Assembly: GCA_041392835.1 (NCBI GenBank)
Contig: JAWKLF010000001.1
Coordinates: 124,001 to 188,000 of the forward strand
Source of the DNA: OLB11 sp041392835
Lineage (GTDB): Bacteria > Bacteroidota > Bacteroidia > Chitinophagales > Chitinophagaceae
Length of the DNA stretch: 64,000 bases
Reading direction: 5' to 3'
The notes beneath the pieces were generated by a model. The model did not search any database, was not told the origin of the DNA, and saw only the letters and a list, made by a program, of their open reading frames with translations. Made by a program: the position numbers and the translations under genes. Shown here one piece after another: positions 54,558 to 61,714 of this stretch (position 1 is its first letter; each line of letters begins with the position of its first letter).

Positions 54558-55658
54558 ATGAGAAAAAAAATTAGCATAATTCTTTCACTTACTTTGATTG
54601 CCCTTCAGTCATTTGGTGGAAATAAAGATCGTTCAGGACAAGCGGGTGCTGGTGAGTTATTACTCAACCCATGGGGGCGATCATCTGGCGTATTTGGTTT
54701 GAATTTATCAAATACTAATGGTATAGAAGCACTTAAAGTTAATGTGGCTGGTTTAGCTAAAACAAACGGAACAGAAATAGGCTTTGCACATACACGATAT
54801 TTGGCTGGAACAGGTATGAGCATTTCAAACTTGGGCGTAGCACACAGCTTAGGCGACATTGGTGTATTGGGTGTAAATATTATGAGTTTTGGTTTTGGTG
54901 AAATACCAATTACTACAGAAAACTCTCCAGAAGGGGGCATAGGAACTTATAAACCCTCATTCTTAAATATTTCTACAGGCTTAGGTCATAAGTTCTCTGA
55001 AAATATGAGTGCTGGTATCAACTTTACTTTTGTAAATGAAGCGATTAGTAACATTAAAGCAAGTGCATTAGGATTTGATGCTGGCGTTCAATATGTAAAT
55101 GGTAAAAGAAAAAATTTCCATTTGGGCATAACACTTAGAAACATTGGTACGAATCTTCGTTTTTCGGGCGATGGTTTCAGTTTTAATGGCACCAGTCCTG
55201 ATTTTGCAAAAAATATAACTGTTCAATCTAGAAGTGAAAAATTTTCATTGCCTTCTCAACTTGGATTAGGCATTGCTTATGATTTTTACCTAGACGAAAA
55301 GAAACTTAAAGAAGCAGACGCAAGCGATAAAATGCCAAACCATAGACTTACTGCTATGTTTAGCTTTATTTCAAATTCTTTTAATAGTGATTGGGTAGGG
55401 CTTGGTGTTGAATATGCTTTCAAAGAAAAATTTATGTTTAGAGCAGCATATAGAAACGAAAAAAGCATACTTGATAAAGAAACTACAACTACCCTTTATT
55501 CTGGCTTTAGTGCCGGTGCAACCGTGGCTACTACCTTAACTGGCAAAAAAAGCAATCAATTAATATTTATTGATTATGCATTTAAGCCAACTCGAGTAGC
55601 TGCTGGAGTACATACAATTGGAATTCGTATTGGATTCCAAAAGAACGAAGAAGAGTAA
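54558..55658 (+). CDS. PorV/PorQ-family outer-membrane protein
   Basis: 366 residues with signal peptide (about 1-20). The start of the mature part, AGAGELLLNPWGRSSGVFGLNLSNTNGIEALKVN, has the pattern of PorV/PorQ proteins, and the 14-strand FadL-like barrel follows to the end (GVHTIGIRIGF). PorV carries T9SS cargo from the translocon to the attachment complex. This copy directly follows a likely T9SS cargo gene, so it may serve that protein specially (inference). The hairpin at 55712-55746 ends its transcript. Confidence 0.82.
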   Translation: MRKKISIILSLTLIALQSFGGNKDRSGQAGAGELLLNPWGRSSGVFGLNLSNTNGIEALKVNVAGLAKTNGTEIGFAHTRYLAGTGMSISNLGVAHSLGDIGVLGVNIMSFGFGEIPITTENSPEGGIGTYKPSFLNISTGLGHKFSENMSAGINFTFVNEAISNIKASALGFDAGVQYVNGKRKNFHLGITLRNIGTNLRFSGDGFSFNGTSPDFAKNITVQSRSEKFSLPSQLGLGIAYDFYLDEKKLKEADASDKMPNHRLTAMFSFISNSFNSDWVGLGVEYAFKEKFMFRAAYRNEKSILDKETTTTLYSGFSAGATVATTLTGKKSNQLIFIDYAFKPTRVAAGVHTIGIRIGFQKNEEE

Positions 55659-55688
55659 GAACTACTTTTCTATTTTTTAAATAATAAT

Positions 55689-55696
55689 TATATTTG
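55689..55696 (+). promoter_or_regulatory. -7 promoter box (TATATTTG) of greA, upstream of a terminator
   Basis: TATATTTG fits TAnnTTTG; TTTT at 55666-55669 lies 19 bases upstream in the -33 place. Transcription would start near 55702, ten bases before the terminator hairpin at 55712 and about 67 before the greA ATG. Confidence 0.55.
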
Positions 55697-55711
55697 TCAT
55701 TCAACTCAATG

Positions 55712-55746
55712 CAACGCTTTCTTTGGAAAGCGTTGATTGTTTTTTT
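55712..55746 (+). terminator. Intrinsic terminator between porV-like gene and greA, inside the greA leader
   Basis: A perfect 10-bp stem CAACGCTTTC / GAAAGCGTTG with loop TTTG is followed by ATTG and seven T. It ends the upstream cassette. Since the greA promoter box lies before it, it may also act as an attenuator that cuts short most greA transcripts. Confidence 0.9.
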
Positions 55747-55768
55747 AATAAACCTTAAACTTTCAAAC

Positions 55769-56239
55769 ATGAGCATAACATATGTAACCAAAGAATCTCT
55801 GGATCAGATGATAGAAGAACTAAATAAACTAAAAGGGAGTGGGCGAGCAGAAATTGCAAGAGCAATAGCAGAGGCTAGAGAAAAAGGAGATTTGAAAGAA
55901 AATGCGGAATACGATGCAGCAAAGGAAGCTCAAGGTCTGCATGAAGCAAAAATAGCAACCTTAGAAAACCATATAGCCACAGCCAGAATTTTAGACCCAA
56001 GCACTATGGACTTGAGTAAGGTTACTATTTTAAGCATCGTTAAAATGACCAACATGAATACTAAAAAGTCCTTAGAATACAAAATAGTATCCGAAAATGA
56101 AGCCAATCTTAAAGAAGGTAAAATCTCAGTTACATCACCAATAGGTAAAGGCTTGCTCGGAAAAAAAATTGGAGAAATAGCTGAAGTGCAAACTCCAGGC
56201 GGGTTGATGAAATTTAAAATTGAGAACATTTCTATTTAA
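55769..56239 (+). CDS. greA: Transcription elongation factor GreA
   Basis: 156 residues from the ATG at 55769; a longer open frame to 55694 runs through the terminator and is not family-like. GreA enters the secondary channel of RNA polymerase and helps it cleave backtracked RNA. The coiled-coil tip has the acidic pair in ENAEYDAAKEAQ, and the C-terminal FKBP-like domain has ISVTSPIGKGLLGKKIGEIAEV. The HIT gene follows by 3 bases, the conserved Bacteroidota pair. Confidence 0.95.
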   Translation: MSITYVTKESLDQMIEELNKLKGSGRAEIARAIAEAREKGDLKENAEYDAAKEAQGLHEAKIATLENHIATARILDPSTMDLSKVTILSIVKMTNMNTKKSLEYKIVSENEANLKEGKISVTSPIGKGLLGKKIGEIAEVQTPGGLMKFKIENISI

Positions 56240-56242
56240 ACA

Positions 56243-56638
56243 ATGGCAAGTATTTTTTCAAAAATTATTTCAGGAGATATCCCTTGCTATAGAATAGCTG
56301 AAAATCAAAATTTCATTGCTTTCTTAGATATTATGCCTCTTGTTGTAGGACATGTGCTGGTTGTTCCCAAAACCGAAGTTGATAAAATTTTTGATGCAAA
56401 AGATGATATATTAGCCGAATGGCTTGTATTTGCTAAGCCTATAGCGAAAGCTATAGAAAAAGCGTTTGATTGTAAGCGGTGTGGTATTAGTGTTATAGGT
56501 TTAGAAGTACCTCATGCACATATGCACTTAGTGCCTATTCAATCTTCAAATGATTTGAATTTTACAAGAAGCAAATTGCAACTAAGTCCAGATGAATTAG
56601 CACAGGCTCAAAAAGCTATTCTGGCTCACCTTCAGTAG
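56243..56638 (+). CDS. HIT-family nucleotide-binding hydrolase (HinT-like)
   Basis: 131 residues. The histidine triad is H91-A-H93-M-H95 (VPHAHMHLVP), with the N-terminal IFSKIISGDIPCYRIAEN of the HinT/PKCI branch. These enzymes cleave nucleoside phosphoramidates such as AMP-lysine. It follows greA by 3 bases and so shares its promoter. The 3' end overlaps the convergent response regulator gene by 23 bases. Confidence 0.92.
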   Translation: MASIFSKIISGDIPCYRIAENQNFIAFLDIMPLVVGHVLVVPKTEVDKIFDAKDDILAEWLVFAKPIAKAIEKAFDCKRCGISVIGLEVPHAHMHLVPIQSSNDLNFTRSKLQLSPDELAQAQKAILAHLQ

Positions 56639-57326
56639 CACTTGGATTTATAAATCTAAATCCAACACCATGTATAGTTTGTATTTCAATATCTTTTTCT
56701 TCTTTTAAGTATTTTCTGATTTTTGTAATAAATACATCCATACTACGTCCCAAGAAATAATCATCTTTTCCCCATACTTTAGTTAATACTTCCTCGCGTT
56801 TCACTACTCGATTAGGATTTAAACAAAAGAATCTTAATAAATCGGCTTCTTTTTGTGTTAGTCGTATTTCAGAGTTTTCTCCTTTTACTGTTAGATTAGG
56901 AAAATCAAAAACAGTATTACCTATTTGAAATATAAGTTCATCAGGGTCTTCTCCTTTGGTACGTTTCAAAAATACTTCTATACGAAGCAAAAGCTCTTCC
57001 ATACTAAAAGGCTTAGTAATATAGTCATCGCCTCCAGCCTTAAAGCCTGCAATTTTGTCTTCTTGCATATTTTTGGCTGTAATGAATAAGATAGGTATAT
57101 GCGTATTTTTTCGTCTTATTTGGGTAGCAAGCGTAAAGCCATCTTTTAGTGGCATCATTACATCTAAAAGACAAAGGTCATAAAAGTTTTTTGAAAATTG
57201 CTGCCATCCTGCATTGCCATCCGTTGCATGGGTTACTTCGTACCCTTTTTCTTCAAGGCTATCTTTAATTACATATCCTAAAGAGGTGTCATCTTCTACA
57301 AGTAGTATACGAGTTTTTAAAGGCAT
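56616..57326 (-). CDS. OmpR-family response regulator
   Basis: 236 residues. Receiver domain with the acidic pocket ED at 11-12, the phosphorylated Asp55 (CLLDVMMPLKDG) and FITAK with the conserved Lys. The C-terminal winged helix has LTQKEADLLRFFCLN and RSMDVFITKIRKYLK with the recognition helix. Its partner kinase is coded 10 bases upstream. Target genes are not known. Confidence 0.94.
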   Translation of the reverse strand: MPLKTRILLVEDDTSLGYVIKDSLEEKGYEVTHATDGNAGWQQFSKNFYDLCLLDVMMPLKDGFTLATQIRRKNTHIPILFITAKNMQEDKIAGFKAGGDDYITKPFSMEELLLRIEVFLKRTKGEDPDELIFQIGNTVFDFPNLTVKGENSEIRLTQKEADLLRFFCLNPNRVVKREEVLTKVWGKDDYFLGRSMDVFITKIRKYLKEEKDIEIQTIHGVGFRFINPSATEGEPE

Positions 57327-57336
57327 AGTATGTGTT

Positions 57337-58614
57337 TTAAGTTTTAAATTTGGGTATAAATATACGAAATTCTGAACCTTTTTCTAATTCACTAGTAACT
57401 TTTATTTCACCACCATGTTCTTTTATGATCAGTTTTACGTAATTGAGCCCTAAGCCAAAGCCTTTTACATCGTGTAAATTGCCTGTTGGTATGCGATAAA
57501 ATTTTGTAAATATATTCTTTAGGTGGTCTTTGGCTATGCCAATTCCATTGTCCTGTATTGATATTATATTATTTTCTTGGTCTGAAGTGATAGTAATTTG
57601 AATTTCAGGATTTCGTTTACAATACTTAATAGCATTATCAAGTAAGTTTACAATCACATTTTTAAAATGCAATTTATCGGCATATATCAAATCGTTTTCT
57701 TTACCGTCAATTTTTATAAACCCACCTCTGGAACGTAATAAGGGTTTATATGTTTTATCTATTATTTCATTGATAGCTGCTTTAATTTCAAATTTTTCCT
57801 TGTTGAGTGCCAATGAGCCTTTTGCGCTTTTTGCAATTTGCAATACACGTTCTACATGGTGAGTAAGGTGAGTACATTCATTATTGATAATGGTAGCATA
57901 ATTTAATAATCGTTCGGGATTATTGATAATATTAGGGTTTTTAAGTACTTCAGATGAAATTTTTATAGTAGCTAATGGTGTCTTAAATTCATGTGTCATA
58001 TTATTGACAAAATCTTTTTGAATTTCAGACAGTCTTTTTTGTTTAAAAATAATAAAAATGGAATAAGCTAATATAATTAAAAAGATAAATAGCAAAATGG
58101 TAGAAATAAACCAATTGGTCATTTCTTTAGTTAAAAATGTTGTGAGATTCGGAAAGTGAACTCCAAAATAGTTGTTTTCTCTTTTGCGTTTCAAAAGGTC
58201 TTGTGGTACGGGTTCTATAATTGAATTTGTATTTGTCATTTTGACTAAACGGCCATATTTCATTTTCTCACTTTCACAATCGTAAACCATATATTCAAAA
58301 TCGAGTTTGAGTTGTTCTGCCAACAGTTCACGTCTTAATAATGGTTCTAAAACCGTTGAATCTATTTTGTCATTGACTTGTACTGTATAATATTTTTCGG
58401 AAACCTTATTGACTATAGAGTCCACAGGGCTATTGTTATTATTCATTTTCAATAGCTGCTGGGCTACATTTTTTAAAGCTATAGTAGCTCTATTATGAAA
58501 TATTCTTTTTTCTAATTCATAGGCATTCTTTATCCAAAAAAACTGAGTAACTATCATCAGTCCAGCACAAAAAACAGAAAGTATAAAAATGATTCTTAGG
58601 GTACTATTGCTCAT
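57337..58614 (-). CDS. Sensor histidine kinase
   Basis: 425 residues from the ATG at 58614; the open frame reaches further into ruvC, but this start gives the first membrane helix at about 8-29. A periplasmic sensor region of about 140 residues follows, then a second helix (about 168-190). The H box is FVNNMTHEFKTPLATIK with His208; N box NVIVNLLDNAIKYC; G boxes DNGIGIAKDH and GFGLGLNYVKLI. It works with the response regulator behind it. The signal sensed is unknown. It is 13 bases behind ruvC. Confidence 0.92.
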   Translation of the reverse strand: MSNSTLRIIFILSVFCAGLMIVTQFFWIKNAYELEKRIFHNRATIALKNVAQQLLKMNNNNSPVDSIVNKVSEKYYTVQVNDKIDSTVLEPLLRRELLAEQLKLDFEYMVYDCESEKMKYGRLVKMTNTNSIIEPVPQDLLKRKRENNYFGVHFPNLTTFLTKEMTNWFISTILLFIFLIILAYSIFIIFKQKRLSEIQKDFVNNMTHEFKTPLATIKISSEVLKNPNIINNPERLLNYATIINNECTHLTHHVERVLQIAKSAKGSLALNKEKFEIKAAINEIIDKTYKPLLRSRGGFIKIDGKENDLIYADKLHFKNVIVNLLDNAIKYCKRNPEIQITITSDQENNIISIQDNGIGIAKDHLKNIFTKFYRIPTGNLHDVKGFGLGLNYVKLIIKEHGGEIKVTSELEKGSEFRIFIPKFKT

Positions 58615-58627
58615 GTAGATATCAAAT

Positions 58628-59191
58628 TTACTGATTTTTAATTCGATGGGCATTATTTTTTATAAAGCTGGCCCAATCTTTAAAATTAGAAGTAGTTTTA
58701 AGAGGATTCATAAGCTGATAATAGTGACAAAGTGCAACTGATAAGGCATCTGTGGCATCTAAATATTCTGGTTTTTCTTCAAATTGAAGAAGCTGTTGTA
58801 GCATTTTCCATACTTGTTCTTTGGTGGCATTGCCATTGCCAGTTATAGATTGTTTTATTTTTTTTGGAGCATATTCTTCAGCCTCCAAGCCACTCTGCAA
58901 AGCAGCTGCTATAGCTACACCTTGAGCACGGCCCAATTTGAGCATACTTTGAACATTTTTTCCAAAAAAAGGTGCCTCTATAGCAAAATAAGTAGGTTTG
59001 AAAATGCGATTCAACTCAGTGATTTTGTTAAAAATAATTTGAAGCCTTTGGTTGTGGTCTTTGTATTTGTGTAGCTTCAATACGCCCATTTCTAATAATT
59101 TAGGTTTGCCATTTTCTATAGCAATCAATCCATAGCCCAATATGATGGTGCCAGGATCTATTCCTAAAATTATTTCAGATTTCAAAGACAA
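58628..59191 (-). CDS. ruvC: Crossover junction endodeoxyribonuclease RuvC
   Basis: 187 residues. Cuts Holliday junctions as part of RuvABC. Catalytic acids are in ILGIDPGTIILGYG (Asp11), FAIEAPFFGKN, and YLDATDALSVALCHY. GRAQGVAIAAALQSGLE and KKIKQSITGNGNATKEQVW are further family motifs. It is the first gene of a minus-strand unit with the two-component system and is divergent from the flippase-like gene (20 bases between starts). Confidence 0.95.
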   Translation of the reverse strand: MSLKSEIILGIDPGTIILGYGLIAIENGKPKLLEMGVLKLHKYKDHNQRLQIIFNKITELNRIFKPTYFAIEAPFFGKNVQSMLKLGRAQGVAIAAALQSGLEAEEYAPKKIKQSITGNGNATKEQVWKMLQQLLQFEEKPEYLDATDALSVALCHYYQLMNPLKTTSNFKDWASFIKNNAHRIKNQ

Positions 59192-59211
59192 GCTTATTAT
59201 TTTTACCGAAA

Positions 59212-60186
59212 GTGAAAAACAAAAATATCAAATTTTTTATCAAGACTAGCATAAGTGTCATTTTGTTTTGTAGCTTATTCTATGCTTTATATAATCAAAT
59301 AAAACATCAGCCCAATCTTAAAGAAACCTTACAAGCTATTTGGACACAATGGAATGGAGAAAGAATTTTTTTGTTATGCATCGTTTTTGTATTAATGGCT
59401 GCAAATTGGCTGATGGAGGCTTTAAAATGGCGCTTACTTATTAAAAACACCGAGTCTATTTCACTTCTTAGAGCATTGCAATCTGTGTTAACGGGTGTGG
59501 CAGTATCGGTTATTACTCCAAACCGCATAGGAGAATATATGGGGCGTATACTATATCTAAAAAATGTCAATAAATTAAAAGGTATTACAGTCACTATTGT
59601 AGGCAGTTTTGCACAGTTGATAGTTACTTCATTAATGGGTATTATAGGCTTGCTTTATTACTTATTTATAGGCAAAAACACCGATTGGACTTGGGCACTA
59701 CGGCTATTTGGCATCAGTAGCTTGTTTCTTTTTTTCTTTTTTGTATTTGCTTATTATCGCTTAGAAAAAATTTCAAATTTTAATCAGCGTTTTCCAATTT
59801 TTAAAAAAATTAATATCTATCTACAAGTTGTAGCTCGCTTTGATAAAAAGCAATTGCATGCAGTTCTTGTTCTATCATTTGTTCGGTATTTTATATATAG
59901 TACACAGTTTGTTATTATCTTTTATCTATTCTTGGTCAAAGTAAATTTTATAACCTTGCTTCTAATTGTGTGGCTCATATTTTGGGCTATGGCCATCATT
60001 CCTTCTATAACGCTTGCAGAGCTCGGTATTCGCAGTGAAATAGCCATATTTTTTTTAACACCTTTTAGTATGAATCAAGTAGGTATTATATCATCTTCAT
60101 TGTTATTGTGGTTTGTCAATTTGATTATTCCAGCACTTATAGGTAGTGTTTTTGTATTCAAAATGAAAGTTTTTGACGATGAATAA
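59212..60186 (+). CDS. Lysylphosphatidylglycerol synthase/flippase-like membrane protein
   Basis: 324 residues with about eight membrane helices. NWLMEALKWRLLIKNTESISLLRALQ and SVITPNRIGEYMGRILYLKN are typical of the LPG synthase TM (UPF0104) family, which moves or modifies lipids. Only the membrane domain is present; there is no C-terminal aminoacyltransferase. The start is GTG, and no ATG lies near. It stands alone, between ruvC and the alternative complex III genes. Confidence 0.82.
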   Translation: MKNKNIKFFIKTSISVILFCSLFYALYNQIKHQPNLKETLQAIWTQWNGERIFLLCIVFVLMAANWLMEALKWRLLIKNTESISLLRALQSVLTGVAVSVITPNRIGEYMGRILYLKNVNKLKGITVTIVGSFAQLIVTSLMGIIGLLYYLFIGKNTDWTWALRLFGISSLFLFFFFVFAYYRLEKISNFNQRFPIFKKINIYLQVVARFDKKQLHAVLVLSFVRYFIYSTQFVIIFYLFLVKVNFITLLLIVWLIFWAMAIIPSITLAELGIRSEIAIFFLTPFSMNQVGIISSSLLLWFVNLIIPALIGSVFVFKMKVFDDE

Positions 60187-60210
60187 TATTTTTTCTTGTA
60201 TTTAAAATAA

Positions 60211-60236
60211 AAAATCAACAATAAAAATTGATTTTT
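60211..60236 (+). terminator. Weak AT-rich terminator after the flippase-like gene
   Basis: Stem AAAATCAA / TTGATTTT with a nine-base loop, ending in a T run. It lies about 25 bases behind the stop at 60186. All pairs but two are A-T, so its strength is doubtful. Confidence 0.5.
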
Positions 60237-60312
60237 ATCAGCATTTGCATAGAGTTCTTAACATTCTTTATTTTTTTTTTAATTTGTGCTATAAAAATTC
60301 CTTTTCTCACAA

Positions 60313-60320
60313 TACATTTG
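60313..60320 (+). promoter_or_regulatory. -7 promoter box (TACATTTG) of the alternative complex III operon
   Basis: TACATTTG fits TAnnTTTG and lies 39 bases before the actA start. No -33 TTG at normal spacing; TTTG at 60283-60286 is 26 bases away, too far. Confidence 0.5.
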
Positions 60321-60359
60321 CACATTCACGAATTTAACACAAAATTATACTAGACACGG

Positions 60360-61628
60360 ATGTTAAGTTATCTAAGACGCAAATCGAAAAGCTATAAAAT
60401 AAGCATAGTCCTTATTACATTATTTTTATTTTCTATAGCTGCACATGCACAAGATGGAAAAGCACTTTTTCAGGCAAACTGTGCATCTTGTCACAATCCA
60501 TTAAAAGATGCTACGGGTCCTGCTTTGAAAGGAGCAGACTCAAGAGTCCCATCAAAAGAATGGCTTTATAAATGGGTAAAAAACTCCAGGTCTGTAATAG
60601 ACGAAGGCGATAAATACGCCAATGAAATTTTTGCCAAATGGAACAAAACTGCCATGACTGGCTTCCCATCCTTGAGCAATGAAGAAATTGACGCTATTTT
60701 TACCTATGTCAATAGTGTAGAAGAAAAAAAGGCAACTCCTACAGAAGGAAGTCCAAATCAAAATACACCTAAAAGTGAGAATACACTATTATATGTAATA
60801 CTAACTGCGGTATTACTATTGGCTGTTTACATACTTTCGCAAGTCAATAAAGTATTAAGCCGTTCATCCAATGCTAAGTTAGGTCTATCATCACCCAAAG
60901 ATGTTCCTTTTTATAGAAACAAAGTGGTTATTGCAGCCTTTGTTTCTTTACTAATCATTGGTATAGGTGTATGGCTTACAGGAGGTTCCGAGTTTGGCCG
61001 CCAAAAAAATTATATGCCAAAGCAACCTATTTTCTTTTCGCACAAAGTACATGCAGGCATCAATCAAATAAATTGTCGCTATTGCCATACAGGTGCAGAA
61101 AAGGGCAGACACTCATTAATACCATCTACCAATGTTTGTATGAATTGTCATAAACAAATCAACGAATACACAGGTGCTGAAGAACACCCACTAGTAAATT
61201 TAGAAGGCAAAAAAGTAGATGGAACAGCAGAAATTAAAAAATTATATGAATATGCTGGCTGGGACCCTGTAAAAAAAGATTATATCAAAAATGAAAAAGG
61301 TGAAGTAATGGCAAGAGCTCCTGATTGGATCAAAATTCATAACTTACCTGATCACGTATATTTCAACCACTCACTTCATGTCGTGTCTGGAAAATTAGAT
61401 TGCCAACGTTGCCATGGAAATATAGAGCAAATGGATGAAGTGTATCAATTTGCTGATTTAAGTATGGGATGGTGTGTAAACTGCCACCGTACTACCAAAG
61501 TGCAGTTTGCTGACAATAATTACTATTCCATATTCCAAAAATATCATGACGAAATCAAAGAAGGAAAACGTGAAGACGTGAAAGTTAGTGATATTGGCGG
61601 TTTAGAATGTCAAAAATGTCATTACTAA
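60360..61628 (+). CDS. actA: Alternative complex III multiheme cytochrome c subunit (ActA) fused to a monoheme domain
   Basis: 422 residues. Alternative complex III oxidises menaquinol and passes electrons to cytochrome c or oxidase. An N-terminal signal (about 14-31) leads into a monoheme cytochrome c domain with CASCH at 41-45. Two membrane helices follow (about 138-160 and 183-203), then five more CxxCH sites at 239, 260, 348, 372 and 417, giving six in all. The pentaheme part with IFFSHKVHAGINQINCRYCH is ActA; the monoheme part resembles the separate ActE of other organisms. actB follows after 86 bases. Confidence 0.9.
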   Translation: MLSYLRRKSKSYKISIVLITLFLFSIAAHAQDGKALFQANCASCHNPLKDATGPALKGADSRVPSKEWLYKWVKNSRSVIDEGDKYANEIFAKWNKTAMTGFPSLSNEEIDAIFTYVNSVEEKKATPTEGSPNQNTPKSENTLLYVILTAVLLLAVYILSQVNKVLSRSSNAKLGLSSPKDVPFYRNKVVIAAFVSLLIIGIGVWLTGGSEFGRQKNYMPKQPIFFSHKVHAGINQINCRYCHTGAEKGRHSLIPSTNVCMNCHKQINEYTGAEEHPLVNLEGKKVDGTAEIKKLYEYAGWDPVKKDYIKNEKGEVMARAPDWIKIHNLPDHVYFNHSLHVVSGKLDCQRCHGNIEQMDEVYQFADLSMGWCVNCHRTTKVQFADNNYYSIFQKYHDEIKEGKREDVKVSDIGGLECQKCHY

Positions 61629-61714
61629 AAAAATGAATAAAAAATAATAGTCAACATGAATCGAATTATTATAGAATCACAAATCAATAATTCAAAATTC
61701 GTAATAAAATAAAT

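Noticed and set aside
55694..55768. Longer greA with 25 extra N-terminal residues
   Set aside because: The extra part is coded by the terminator hairpin and has no match to GreA; the ATG at 55769 fits the family.
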